64,000 nucleotides of DNA, from assembly GCF_006970445.1 (NCBI RefSeq), contig NZ_CP033877.1:2984750-3048749 (forward strand). Direction: 5' to 3'. Source of the DNA: Stenotrophomonas maltophilia. Its GTDB lineage: Bacteria > Pseudomonadota > Gammaproteobacteria > Xanthomonadales > Xanthomonadaceae. A program made the translations under genes and the position numbers. How positions within the stretch are numbered: the first letter of the stretch is position 1; each line of letters starts with the position of its first letter. The notes under the pieces were generated by a model. That model had not been told where the DNA came from, ran no database searches, and saw only the letters and a list, made by a program, of their open reading frames with translations. Of this stretch, positions 37,211 to 46,167 are shown piece after piece.

Positions 37211-37923
37211 GCCGGCTTGACCGCGTAGGCCAGGTAGTTGATGTCGGTACGGCTGCTCAGGCGGGCATGGTTGCGCCACGGCTCGTAGGCCATGCCGCTG
37301 ACATCCACCAGCTGGACGTCGGCCTCGCGCAGCCAGCGTGCCAGCTCGGCCGGCTTGATGAATTCCTGGTAGTGGTGGGTGCCCTTGGGCAGCAGGCGCG
37401 CCACGTACTCGGCGCCGACAATCGCCACCGCGAAGGCGGCAGCGGTGCGGTTGATGGTCGACAGGAACAGGTGGCCGCCCGGCTTCAGCAGGCGCTTGCA
37501 GGCTTCGATGATCGCGCCCGGGTCCGGTACGTGCTCGAGCATTTCCATGCAGGTGACCACGTCGAAACTGCCCGGCTGCTCGGCAGCCAGGTCCTCGGCG
37601 GCCTGCACGCGGTAGTCGACCTTCGCGCCGCTTTCCAGCGCATGCAGGCGCGCGACCTTGACCAGTTCCGGAGCCAGGTCGATGGCGGTGACGTCGGCGC
37701 CGGCCTGCGCCAGCGCTTCGCTCAACAGGCCACCACCACAACCGATGTCGAGCACGCGTGCGCCGCGCAGCGACACACGGTCGGCCACGTACTGCAGGCG
37801 CACCGGATTCAGCGCATGCAGCGGCTTCTGCGGGCCATCAGCATCCCACCAGCGGTTGGCCAGCGCGGCGAACTTGTCCAGCTCGGCCTGATCGAAATTG
37901 GAGGAAGCGTGGGGGGCAGTCAT
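37207..37923 (-). CDS. ubiG: UbiG, ubiquinone biosynthesis O-methyltransferase
   Basis: 238 residues. SAM-binding motif [16 protein letters not shown], then [15 protein letters not shown] and LFLSTINRT, as in UbiG. It makes both O-methylations of ubiquinone synthesis. The ATG at 37923 has AAGGA 7 bases upstream. The N-terminus [22 protein letters not shown] is the family signature. Confidence 0.95.
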   Translation of the reverse strand: MTAPHASSNFDQAELDKFAALANRWWDADGPQKPLHALNPVRLQYVADRVSLRGARVLDIGCGGGLLSEALAQAGADVTAIDLAPELVKVARLHALESGAKVDYRVQAAEDLAAEQPGSFDVVTCMEMLEHVPDPGAIIEACKRLLKPGGHLFLSTINRTAAAFAVAIVGAEYVARLLPKGTHHYQEFIKPAELARWLREADVQLVDVSGMAYEPWRNHARLSSRTDINYLAYAVKPA

Positions 37924-37948
37924 GAGGGGGTCCTTGCGGCGCCGGGAT

Positions 37949-39292
37949 TCAGGCGCGGATATGGCGGATGCGCTCGCGCCACTGGCGCGCGTTGGCGATG
38001 ATGCCCGGCAGGTCCATGCCGACCAGTTCGCGCTGCACCAGCTTCGGCTTGCCGGCGATCCAGACGTCGCTGACCTGCTGGCGGCCGGTGGCGTACACCA
38101 GCTGCGACAGCACGTTGTGCAGCGGCTGGGTTTCCAGTGCGGACAGGTCGACGCAGACCAGGTCGGCCTGCTTGCCGACTTCGATCGAACCGATGCGCTC
38201 GCCGAAGCCCAGCGCGCGGGCACCGCCCAGCGTGGACGCGCGCAGCGTGGTCGCCGCGTCCAGTGCAGTGGCATCGTCGGCCACGGCCTTGGCCAGGATC
38301 GCCGCGGTGCGGTTCTCGCTGAACATGTCCAGGTCGTTGTTGCTGGCGCAGCCGTCGGTGCCGATCGCCAGGTTCACGCCGGCACGCTGCAGGGCGCAGG
38401 CCGGGCAGAAACCGGAGGCCAGCTTCAGGTTCGATTCCGGGCAATGCACCACGCTGACGCCACGCTCGGCGCACAGGTGGATTTCCGCATCGGTCAGCTG
38501 GGTCATGTGCACCGCGATCAGGCGGTCGTTGACCAGGCCGAGCCGATCCAGCCGCGCCAGCGGGCGCTGGCCGTGCAGCTTGATCGAATCGTTGATCTCC
38601 TGCGCGGTCTCGTGGGTGTGCAGGTGCACCTGCATGTCGAGCTGGTCGGACAGCATCCGCACCCGCTCGAAGTTGGCATCGTTGACCGTGTACGGCGCAT
38701 GCGGCGCGAACGCGGTGCCGATCAGCGGATCGGTGCGCCACTGGTCGTGCAGTTCACCGGCCTTGGCGAAGTACTCGTCATCGGTCTTGGCCCAGGCGGT
38801 GGGGAAATCGATGATGACCGCGCCGACCAGCGCGCGGAAACCATGCTTCTTGTAGACCGCGGCCTGCACGTCGCCGAAGAAGTAGTTCTCGTTGGCGCAG
38901 GTGGTGCCGCCGCGCAGCATCTCGGCAATGGCCAGAGTGGTGCCGTCGGCAACGAATTCGGGTCCGATCACCGCCGCTTCCACCGGCCAGATGTGCTGCT
39001 GCAGCCAGGTCATCAGCGGCAGGTCGTCGGCGACGCCGCGCAGCAGGGTCATCGGGTTGTGCGTGTGCGCGTTGACCAGGCCCGGCATCAGCGCAGCCTC
39101 GGGGCGGCTGACCACCTGCGTGGCGCGGAACCGTGCGCGCGCCTCGGCACGCGGCAGGATGGCCACGATCTCGCTGCCACGCACGGCAACGGCATGGTCT
39201 TCCAGCACCACCGCGTGCGGCTCGATCGGAACGACGTAACCGGCTTCGATGAGCAGGTCGCAGGCTTCGGGGAGGTGCGGGCTATCGCTCAT
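37949..39292 (-). CDS. mtaD: TRZ/ATZ amidohydrolase, probable methylthioadenosine/SAH deaminase
   Basis: 447 residues. Metal ligands in [39 protein letters not shown] and [14 protein letters not shown]. The sequence matches the MtaD/TRZ-ATZ family; a relative beside ubiG in Pseudomonas deaminates 5'-methylthioadenosine. SAH produced by UbiG is a sensible substrate, but that link is inference. A run of ten G (plus strand) stands 15 bases before its start codon. Confidence 0.85.
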   Translation of the reverse strand: MSDSPHLPEACDLLIEAGYVVPIEPHAVVLEDHAVAVRGSEIVAILPRAEARARFRATQVVSRPEAALMPGLVNAHTHNPMTLLRGVADDLPLMTWLQQHIWPVEAAVIGPEFVADGTTLAIAEMLRGGTTCANENYFFGDVQAAVYKKHGFRALVGAVIIDFPTAWAKTDDEYFAKAGELHDQWRTDPLIGTAFAPHAPYTVNDANFERVRMLSDQLDMQVHLHTHETAQEINDSIKLHGQRPLARLDRLGLVNDRLIAVHMTQLTDAEIHLCAERGVSVVHCPESNLKLASGFCPACALQRAGVNLAIGTDGCASNNDLDMFSENRTAAILAKAVADDATALDAATTLRASTLGGARALGFGERIGSIEVGKQADLVCVDLSALETQPLHNVLSQLVYATGRQQVSDVWIAGKPKLVQRELVGMDLPGIIANARQWRERIRHIRA

Positions 39293-39307
39293 GCGGGCTC
39301 ACTGGCT

Positions 39308-39317
39308 GGGGGGGGGG
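39308..39317. repeat. Homopolymer of ten G/C upstream of the mtaD-like gene
   Basis: Ten consecutive G on the plus strand, 16-25 bases before the ATG at 39292. Its length makes it prone to slippage, and it lies between the likely promoter and the ribosome binding region. Confidence 0.8.
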
Positions 39318-39341
39318 CGGCGAGATACTTCTGGGGGACAC

Positions 39342-39500
39342 GCCCCTGAGTCAGGGGCTGCCGCGAAGCGGCGGGGTCTGGAGACCCGTGAAGCGGGGCC
39401 CATGATCTGCCGAAGCAGATCATGGGAGCGCCAGCGCGAATGCGATGGCGCGTACCCGGCCAGCGGCCGGCACTACCGTAATCCGGCTGCGCCGGATTAC
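39342..39500. repeat. Ladder of stacked perfect hairpins
   Basis: In order: GCCCCTGA-G-TCAGGGGC (39342-39358), GCCGC-GAA-GCGGC (39360-39372), GGGTCT-GG-AGACCC (39374-39387), a 12-bp stem with CGAA loop around CATGATCTGC (39399-39426), a single SMAG unit (39452-39476) and GTAATCCGG-CTGCG-CCGGATTAC (39478-39500). The last overlaps the efp stop codon. There is no T-run, so these are not classical terminators. Confidence 0.8.
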
Positions 39501-40063
39501 TTGACGCGTGCGGAGTATTCGCCCGAACGGGTGTCGACGCGGATCACTTCTTCCTGGTTGACGAACAGCGGCACGCGGACCACGGCACCGGTTTCCAGGG
39601 TGGCCGGCTTGCCGCCGCCGCCCGAGGTGTCGCCACGGACGCCCGGATCGGTTTCGGTGATCTTCAGTTCGACGAAGTTCGGCGGCTGCACGAAGATCGG
39701 CTCACCGTTCCACAGGGTGACCACGCAGGACTCTTCGCCCTTCAGCCACTTCTCGGCACCGCCCATGCCAGCCTTGGTGGCCTGGACCTGCTCGAAGGAT
39801 TCCGGATCCATGAAGTGCCAGTACTCGCCGTCGCTGTACATGAAGTTCATGTCGGTATCGACGACGTCGGCTGCATCCAGCGAGTCGGTCGACTTCATGG
39901 TGACTTCCTGGGTACGGCCGTCCTTGATCAGGCGGTACTTCACGCGGGTGAAGGCCTGGCCCTTGCCCGGCTTGACGTATTCGGTGTCGATGATGACGGC
40001 CGGTTGGTTGTTGACCAGGATCTTCATCCCGTTCTTGACGTCGTTCATGCCGTAGCTGGCCAT
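39497..40063 (-). CDS. efp: Translation elongation factor P
   Basis: 188 residues. The modification loop VKPGKGQAF carries lysine 34, the residue beta-lysylated in E. coli EF-P. The protein relieves ribosome stalling at polyproline. The ATG at 40063 ([15 protein letters not shown]) gives the usual length. epmB, which makes the beta-lysine used for this lysine, is divergent 96 bases away. Confidence 0.96.
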   Translation of the reverse strand: MASYGMNDVKNGMKILVNNQPAVIIDTEYVKPGKGQAFTRVKYRLIKDGRTQEVTMKSTDSLDAADVVDTDMNFMYSDGEYWHFMDPESFEQVQATKAGMGGAEKWLKGEESCVVTLWNGEPIFVQPPNFVELKITETDPGVRGDTSGGGGKPATLETGAVVRVPLFVNQEEVIRVDTRSGEYSARVK

Positions 40064-40120
40064 GCGTAAACTCCTGAGTGGCAAAAACGCCGCGGGTGCG
40101 GCGAGCCGTTAGAATGGAAA

Positions 40121-40151
40121 GCCCACCGGATGCCGGTGGGCGACTGTTTTT
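40121..40151 (+). other. Hairpin with T-run in the epmB leader
   Basis: GCCCACCGG-ATG-CCGGTGGGC is a perfect 9-bp stem. Five T begin five bases after it (40147-40151), just before the epmB ATG. It could be an inefficient terminator or a block to the ribosome site. A smaller CGCCGC/GCGGCG hairpin lies at 40088-40103. Confidence 0.5.
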
Positions 40152-40159
40152 CTGCCCCC

Positions 40160-41200
40160 ATGATAACCGCAGGCCCCCTCTCCATGCAGCTTTCCGCCTT
40201 CCCCCGGCCCCAGTCGCCAGGCGCGCCCGCGCGCTGGCAGCAGCTCTGGCGCCAGGCGCTGCGCGACCCGCACGCCCTGCTGGCCCGGCTGCAGCTGGAC
40301 CCGGCCGCGCTGGGTGTCTCGGAGGCGGCCATGGCCCAGTTCGCGCTGCGGGTGCCGGAAGGCTTCGTGGCCCGCATGCGCACGGGTGATGCGGCCGACC
40401 CGCTGCTGCGCCAGGTGCTGCCGATCGACGAGGAAATGCGCCCGGCTCCCGGGTTCAGCTTCGATGCGGTGGGCGATGGTGCCGCCAAGAAGGCCACCGG
40501 CGTCATCCAGAAATACCGCGGTCGCGCCCTGCTGGTCGCCACCGGCAGCTGCGCAATCAACTGCCGCTACTGTTTCCGTCGCCACTTCGACTATGGCGCG
40601 GAGAACGCCGCCAAGGGCGGTTGGCAGGAGGCCGTAGCCGCCATCGCGGCCGATCCAGACATCGACGAGGTGATCCTGTCCGGCGGCGACCCGCTGTCCC
40701 TGGCCACCCACAAGCTGGTCGAGCTGACCGACGCCCTGCGCGCGATCCCGCATATCCGCCGACTGCGCATCCATACCCGGCTGCCGATCGTGCTGCCGGA
40801 GCGCGTGGACGATGAACTGGTCTCGTGGCTGGGCAGCCTGCCCTGGCCGCTGGCGATCGTGGTCCACGCCAATCACGCCAATGAATTCGACGCCAACGTG
40901 GACGCAGCGATGGCTCGCCTGCGCGGGATCGGCGCCCAGCTGCTGAACCAGGCGGTATTACTGCGCGGGGTCAATGACAGCGTGCAGGCCCTGCAGGACC
41001 TGAGCGAGCGCAGCTTCGCCGCCGGCGTGCTGCCCTACTACCTGCACCAGTTGGACCGGGTCGAGGGCGTGGCCCACTTCGAAGTGGACGATGCCCAGGC
41101 CAAGGCGCTGATTGCCGGCCTGACCGCGCGCCTGTCCGGTTACCTGATCCCCAAGCTGGTGCGCGAACTGCCCGGCGACCCGAGCAAGCGCCCGCTGTAA
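40160..41200 (+). CDS. epmB: EpmB, EF-P lysine 2,3-aminomutase (radical SAM)
   Basis: 346 residues. The radical-SAM cluster motif is CAINCRYCFRRHF, followed by DEVILSGGDPLSL and RLRIHTRLPIVLPERV. It converts lysine to beta-lysine for EF-P modification. The start at 40160 is chosen; a Met at 40184 is also possible. The pairing with efp across a shared control region supports the role. Confidence 0.93.
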   Translation: MITAGPLSMQLSAFPRPQSPGAPARWQQLWRQALRDPHALLARLQLDPAALGVSEAAMAQFALRVPEGFVARMRTGDAADPLLRQVLPIDEEMRPAPGFSFDAVGDGAAKKATGVIQKYRGRALLVATGSCAINCRYCFRRHFDYGAENAAKGGWQEAVAAIAADPDIDEVILSGGDPLSLATHKLVELTDALRAIPHIRRLRIHTRLPIVLPERVDDELVSWLGSLPWPLAIVVHANHANEFDANVDAAMARLRGIGAQLLNQAVLLRGVNDSVQALQDLSERSFAAGVLPYYLHQLDRVEGVAHFEVDDAQAKALIAGLTARLSGYLIPKLVRELPGDPSKRPL

Positions 41201-41201
41201 C

Positions 41202-41268
41202 AAAAAAGGGGACGGAGGGAATTAAGTCGTTTATGCATTTGCGACTTAATTCCCTCCGTCCCTTTTTT
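41202..41268. repeat. Long inverted repeat between convergent epmB and the GGDEF-EAL gene
   Basis: Arms of 27-28 bases (AAAAAAGGGGACGGAGGGA... and the complement ending in TTTTTT) pair perfectly apart from one bulged G, around a 12-base loop. The A/T ends make it a strong terminator in both directions. The sequence type differs from the SMAG units. Confidence 0.88.
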
Positions 41269-41271
41269 GGG

Positions 41272-43398
41272 TCAGAGGCCTGATTCGATCATCCGCACCA
41301 CTTCGGTGGCGGTCACCGGGTGGCTCAGCCAGTAGCCTTGGCCGAGGTCGCAGCCGCGCTGGGCCAGCAGCTCGTACTGCGCCTGCTGCTCGATGCCCTC
41401 GGCCACCACCGTGATGCCGAGCGCGTGGGCCATGGCGATGATTGCCGTGGTCAGCGCCAAATCATCGGGATCGCGCTGCATGTCGGCCACGAAGCTCTTG
41501 TCGATCTTCACGCCGTCCACCGGCACCTGACGCAGGTGGCTGAGCCCGGAGAAACCGGTTCCGAAATCATCCAGCCAGACCTTCACGCCGGTGCGGTGCA
41601 GCTTGTCCAGCAGCTGCGCGGCAACCATCTCATCGCCGATCACCGCGGTTTCGGTCAGCTCCAGGTGCAGCCGCGAGGCCGGTAGGCCTGACTCGTGCAG
41701 GCACTGCGCAACCAGTGCCGGCAGTTCACCACCGCGCAGCTGCCGCGGCGACACGTTCACCGACACGAACAGATCATCGCCACCGGCCCCGCGGGGCCAC
41801 TGCGAGGCTTCCATGCAGGCCGCACGCAGCACCTTCGGACCGATGATCTCGATCAGCCCGCTCTGCTCGGCCACTTCGATGAACACCGACGGCGGAATCG
41901 TACCCAGGGTCGGATGCTGCCAGCGCAGCAGCACTTCGACGCCGACCATGCGGCGGTCACGCATGCGGAAGATCGGCTGGTAGGCCAGGCGCAGTTCGCC
42001 GCGCTCCCAGGCCCCGCGCAGTTCCTGCTCCATGTGCACGCGGCGCTCGACCGCATGGTCCATTGCCCGGCTGTAGTAGCGATAGCAGTTCTTGCCGGCC
42101 ATCTTCGCCTGGTACATGGCGATGTCGCCGTTCTTCAACAGCGTGGTCGCATCGGCGGCATCGTCCGGGAACAGGGTCACGCCGATCGAGGTCCCCAGGA
42201 ACAGCTCCCTGCCCTGCACCACCAGCGGCTTGCCCAGCTCGCGCACCAGCACCTCGGCCAGCAGCCGCGCGTTCGCGGCCACGTCGCCATCGCCGACCAG
42301 GATCACGAACTCGTCGCCGCCGAAGCGGGCCAGCAGGGCCTCATCGCCACCAGCCTCGGTAACCGCACGACCGATGCGCTGTGCGAACTGCAACAGTGCT
42401 TCGTCCCCGGCCTCATGGCCGAGGGTGTCGTTGACGCGCTTGAAATCGTCGATATCGGCGAACAGCAGGCCCAGCCGATGATTGGATGCACGCGCGGCCA
42501 TCAGCCGATGGTCCAGTGCTTCGCGGAACGCCAGGCGGTTGGTCAGCCCGGTCAGCGCATCGGTATAGGCCATGCGCCGCACCTCGCGGTCATGGCGGGC
42601 GATGGAATCGCGCATGCGGGCGAAGCCGCGCACCAGCTCGCCGACCTCGTCGTCGCGGGTGTTCTCGGCCAGCGGCGCCTGGTAGTCACCGGCCTCGATG
42701 CGCCGCGCCGCGGCGGCCAGGTCACGGATCGGCGCCACCAAGGTGCGTTGCACGTACAGGATCACCACCACGCCGATCACCACCAGCAGGCCCAGCATCA
42801 GCAGCAGCCAGCCCAGGTGGCGGCTGCCAACCTGCTGCAGGCGCTCGCCGAGTGTGGCGTTGGCAGCCTGTTCGCGCTGCTGCACTTCGTCCAGCGCCAT
42901 GCCGACGCGGACGCCGCCGATGCGCTGGTTGCCGACCATGATCGGCATGGTGTTGTCGAGCACCTTGGGCGACTCCTGCACCACCAGCGCCTGCGCCACC
43001 GCGGCCTTGGGGGCCAGCGGGTCGGCCATCGGCTGGCCGAAGCCGGACACCTCGATCGAGCCGTCATGCACCAGCCGGCCGCGTTCGTCGAACACCAGCA
43101 CATAGCGCACGACCGGCTGCCGTGCGGTGCTGCGCACCAGCGCACCGACCTGGTCCAGGTCACGGTAGTACAACGGGTTGGCCAGCGCGTCGGACAGCTC
43201 GCGCGCCATCGCTTCACCGCGGCTGCGCACGCTGCGATCGAACAGTTCATGGATGACGCCACCACTGAGGTTGCGCACCTCGCCCTGCATCGCCGCCTGC
43301 CGCCCCAGCAACACTGCCAGGATCGCCACCACCACGACCATCGCCCCGCCCATCGCGAGCAGGAACCGGGCCTGCATTCCCGAGCCGAGCCACTTCAT
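41272..43398 (-). CDS. Membrane GGDEF-EAL c-di-GMP enzyme with HAMP domain
   Basis: 708 residues. TM1 is near residues 10-32, a periplasmic sensor region spans to about 190, TM2 lies near 195-215, then HAMP, GGDEF (ARFGGDEFVIL) and EAL domains. The EAL motif reads EVLLRW, and LTETAV, DDFGTGFSGLSHL, KIDKSFV and VVAEGIE are intact, so phosphodiesterase activity is plausible. The GGDEF core is intact, but the RxxD inhibitory site upstream is replaced by DEAL. The start overlaps the stop of the PhnD-like gene, which may supply a periplasmic ligand sensor. Confidence 0.92.
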   Translation of the reverse strand: MKWLGSGMQARFLLAMGGAMVVVVAILAVLLGRQAAMQGEVRNLSGGVIHELFDRSVRSRGEAMARELSDALANPLYYRDLDQVGALVRSTARQPVVRYVLVFDERGRLVHDGSIEVSGFGQPMADPLAPKAAVAQALVVQESPKVLDNTMPIMVGNQRIGGVRVGMALDEVQQREQAANATLGERLQQVGSRHLGWLLLMLGLLVVIGVVVILYVQRTLVAPIRDLAAAARRIEAGDYQAPLAENTRDDEVGELVRGFARMRDSIARHDREVRRMAYTDALTGLTNRLAFREALDHRLMAARASNHRLGLLFADIDDFKRVNDTLGHEAGDEALLQFAQRIGRAVTEAGGDEALLARFGGDEFVILVGDGDVAANARLLAEVLVRELGKPLVVQGRELFLGTSIGVTLFPDDAADATTLLKNGDIAMYQAKMAGKNCYRYYSRAMDHAVERRVHMEQELRGAWERGELRLAYQPIFRMRDRRMVGVEVLLRWQHPTLGTIPPSVFIEVAEQSGLIEIIGPKVLRAACMEASQWPRGAGGDDLFVSVNVSPRQLRGGELPALVAQCLHESGLPASRLHLELTETAVIGDEMVAAQLLDKLHRTGVKVWLDDFGTGFSGLSHLRQVPVDGVKIDKSFVADMQRDPDDLALTTAIIAMAHALGITVVAEGIEQQAQYELLAQRGCDLGQGYWLSHPVTATEVVRMIESGL

Positions 43399-44327
43399 TC
43401 CACTTCCATCCGCACGCGCGTCAATCCTTGTTTCAATTCATCCAGCCGCTGCTGCGCATGCGCATCGACGCGGTGGAAACCGGAAGTGCCGAAAAAACGA
43501 TGCAACGCCCCCTGCGCCTGCGGGTCACTGGCCGCCTGCAGCAGGACGTCCTGCAGCCGGTCACGCACCCGCGGGTCGAGGTCGGCGCGCACCATCTCCA
43601 CCGCCCGTGGGTAGGGTTCGGTGCGCAGCAGCTCGCGGAAGTCGCGCCGGAATGCCGCTGGCACCCGTCGCTCGTCGTTCCAGTCCACGCTGCTCACCGC
43701 CCCCACCTCGACCACGCCCTTGTGCACGAACGTAGCGATGTTCAACTCGCTGCGCGCGAACACATACCCCACGCTGTCCCGGCCCGGCATGTCCCACGTA
43801 CCCGCCAGGATCTGCGGTGACAACCCTTCCTGCAGCAGCGTCATCACCGGCACCAGGTAGGCACTGGTGGACGCCGTGTTCTGCAGCGCCAGGCGATGCC
43901 CGCGCAGGTCCTGGATCCGTTGGATCGGACTGTCGCGGCGCACGAAGAACACGGTCTGGTACTCACGAACGCCGTTGCGCTCGGTCAACAGCAGCGGGCG
44001 CGCACCACTGCGCTGGCCCAGTGCCACCGCCGTACCCGACGTTTCCGTGACCCAGTCGACCCGCCCCCGCCGCAGATAGCTGGCCATCTGCTGCGGGTCG
44101 CGCGCCATCAGGATCCGCCCCTCCTTGATGCCGACGTCGTGCATGCGTGCCACCACATAATCCAGCAACGGTTGCAGCTGCTCGTAATGGGCCTTGGGGT
44201 CATCGCTGATCCGGCCCAGCACCAGCACCGGGTCCGGTGCTGCATGCACTGCCCCGGCCAGCAGGATCATGACCAGGCTCAGCAGTCCCCTCTGCACTGC
44301 CCTTCGCAGACCCGACACAGGCTTCAT
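43395..44327 (-). CDS. PhnD-like periplasmic substrate-binding protein
   Basis: 310 residues. The signal peptide ends at AVHAA (residue 30). A phosphate/phosphonate-type binding fold follows: LGRISDDPKAHYEQLQPLLDYV, RGRVDWVTETSGTAV, FFVRRDSPIQRIQDLRGHRLALQNTASTSAYLVP and AVSSVDWND. No ABC permease or ATPase is adjacent. Instead the gene overlaps the membrane GGDEF-EAL gene, so it more likely presents a ligand to that sensor than feeds a transporter. The ATG at 44327 begins the signal peptide; the longer frame lies inside trmJ. Confidence 0.85.
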   Translation of the reverse strand: MKPVSGLRRAVQRGLLSLVMILLAGAVHAAPDPVLVLGRISDDPKAHYEQLQPLLDYVVARMHDVGIKEGRILMARDPQQMASYLRRGRVDWVTETSGTAVALGQRSGARPLLLTERNGVREYQTVFFVRRDSPIQRIQDLRGHRLALQNTASTSAYLVPVMTLLQEGLSPQILAGTWDMPGRDSVGYVFARSELNIATFVHKGVVEVGAVSSVDWNDERRVPAAFRRDFRELLRTEPYPRAVEMVRADLDPRVRDRLQDVLLQAASDPQAQGALHRFFGTSGFHRVDAHAQQRLDELKQGLTRVRMEVE

Positions 44328-44373
44328 CCCTCCTGGGTATCCAGACAGACTACCCGAAAAAATGAGAACGTCG

Positions 44374-45144
44374 TCAGCTGTCCTTGCTGCCCGCTTGCGC
44401 CAGTCGCGCCATGCGCTGGGTGTCGGCGAGGATGCCGCGCAACAGGCGCACCTCCTGCTCGCTCGGCTCGCTGCGCAGGAACAGGCGGCGCAGCTTGCGC
44501 ATCGCCGATTCCGGTGCGCGGCCCTTGTGGAAATCGATCTCGTCCAGGGTGTCGCCGAGCTGGGCGAAGAAGCTCTCCATCTGCTCATGGCTGGCCGCCT
44601 GTTCCCGGAACCCCGGTTCGGCGTCGGCGGCCGGCTGCGCGCCCAGCAGCTGCATGCGCGTTTCATAGGCCAGCACCTGCACCGCGGCAGCCAGGTTGAG
44701 CGAGCTGAACTCCGGGTCGGACGGAATATGCACCGCCGCATGGCAGAGCTGCAGTTCCTCGTTGGTCAGGCCGGTGCGCTCGCGGCCGAACACCAGCGCC
44801 ACCTCGGCGCCCTCGCCCGCCTTGCCCACTGCTCTGGCGGCGGCATCGGCCGGCAGATACTCCTCCAGCTGCACGCGGCGGGCACGGGCGGTGCAGCCCA
44901 GCACCAGGCGGCAATCAGCAACGGCCTCGGCCAGGGTGGCCACCACCGGGGCCTCCCCCAGCACGTCTTCGGCACCGGCCGAGCGGCGGAAGGCCTCCTC
45001 GTCCAGTGGTTTTTCGGGGGCGACCAGCACCAGGCGGGCCAGGCCCATGGTCTTCAGGGCGCGGGCAGCGGCCCCCATGTTGCCGGGGTGCTGGGTACCG
45101 ACCAGGACGAATCGGAGGCGGGTGGCGGCGGGAAACTGGGACAT
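44374..45144 (-). CDS. trmJ: TrmJ, tRNA (Cm32/Um32) 2'-O-methyltransferase
   Basis: 256 residues. SPOUT-family motifs FVLVGTQHPGNMGAAARALKTMGL, ALVFGRERTGLTNEEL and SLNLAAAVQVLAYE. It methylates ribose 32 in the anticodon loop. The ATG at 45144 gives the family length; the upstream frame overlaps suhB antisense. It is divergent from suhB. Confidence 0.93.
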   Translation of the reverse strand: MSQFPAATRLRFVLVGTQHPGNMGAAARALKTMGLARLVLVAPEKPLDEEAFRRSAGAEDVLGEAPVVATLAEAVADCRLVLGCTARARRVQLEEYLPADAAARAVGKAGEGAEVALVFGRERTGLTNEELQLCHAAVHIPSDPEFSSLNLAAAVQVLAYETRMQLLGAQPAADAEPGFREQAASHEQMESFFAQLGDTLDEIDFHKGRAPESAMRKLRRLFLRSEPSEQEVRLLRGILADTQRMARLAQAGSKDS

Positions 45145-45264
45145 GAACAGGGAAAAGGTCGAGCTGGACGATGACCAATGGTAAACTGTGCGGCCGGCCA
45201 CTGCGCCGGACCCGCTCTTTTCCCCCGCCAGTCCATCTCTTCTGCCTTTCCGGGAGCCCACGCC

Positions 45265-46092
45265 ATGCAGAAACCCGCCGTAACCGTCATGGTCAAGGCC
45301 GCCCGCCTCGCCGGCAACGTCCTGTTGCGCAACATCAACAAGCTCGAGGCACTGAACGTGGTGCAGAAGGGCCGGATGGACTACGCCAGCGAAGTGGATG
45401 CGGACGCGGAAAAGGTCATCGTCAAGGAACTCAAGCGCGCTTACCCGGACTACGGCATCTTCGGTGAAGAAGGTGGCGTGCAGGGCGAGCGCCGCCAGAT
45501 GTGGGTCATCGACCCGCTGGACGGCACCAGCAACTACCTGCGCGGCGTGCCGCACTACTGCGTGTCGATCGCCCTGGTCGAGAACGGCGAGCCGACCGAC
45601 GCGGTCATCTTCGACCCGCTGCGCAATGAACTGTTCACCGCCAGCCGTGGCGCGGGCGCCGTGCTGAACGACCGTCGCATCCGCGTGGCCGACCGCAAGG
45701 ACCTGGAAGGCACGATGATCCACACCGGCTTTGCCCCGCGCGAGCGCAGCCGTACCAGTGCCCAGCTGAAGGCGGTCGACGCCCTGCTGGTGCACGGCGA
45801 GGACATCCGCCGCACCGGTTCGGCGGCACTGGACCTGGCCTACGTGGCCTGCGGCCGTGCCGACGCCTACTTCGAAGCCGGCGTGAAGGCATGGGACATC
45901 GCCGCCGGCCTGCTGCTGGTCCGCGAGGCGGGCGGCAAGGTCTGCGACTTCAAGGGCGCGACCCTGGGCCGCATGGACAACCGTGGCCCGGACACCCATC
46001 AGATCGTGGCCGGCAACCTGAAGGTGGCCGAGTCGCTGCAGAAGGTGCTGGTCAACACCGGCTACGCCGCCGAGTTCGACGCGAAGTTCTGA
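45265..46092 (+). CDS. suhB: SuhB, inositol-1-monophosphatase family
   Basis: 275 residues. Metal-binding motifs [20 protein letters not shown] and [17 protein letters not shown] are intact. In E. coli SuhB also joins rRNA antitermination complexes. The ATG at 45265 is used; a possible -10 box TAAACT lies at 45182-45187. A terminator follows. Confidence 0.94.
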   Translation: MQKPAVTVMVKAARLAGNVLLRNINKLEALNVVQKGRMDYASEVDADAEKVIVKELKRAYPDYGIFGEEGGVQGERRQMWVIDPLDGTSNYLRGVPHYCVSIALVENGEPTDAVIFDPLRNELFTASRGAGAVLNDRRIRVADRKDLEGTMIHTGFAPRERSRTSAQLKAVDALLVHGEDIRRTGSAALDLAYVACGRADAYFEAGVKAWDIAAGLLLVREAGGKVCDFKGATLGRMDNRGPDTHQIVAGNLKVAESLQKVLVNTGYAAEFDAKF

Positions 46093-46118
46093 TCTGCGCG
46101 TAGACGCGGTTCATGGAG

Positions 46119-46143
46119 ACGGCACCTGCGAAGGTGCCGTTTT
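46119..46143 (+). terminator. Intrinsic terminator after suhB
   Basis: ACGGCACCT-GCGA-AGGTGCCGT followed by four T, 26 bases after the stop codon. Confidence 0.85.
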
Positions 46144-46167
46144 CGTTTGTGCGCACGGAGATTCGTT

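Noticed and set aside
41202..41268. Transposon end or attachment site
   Set aside because: No target duplication or recombinase nearby; a strong bidirectional terminator or palindromic unit explains it.
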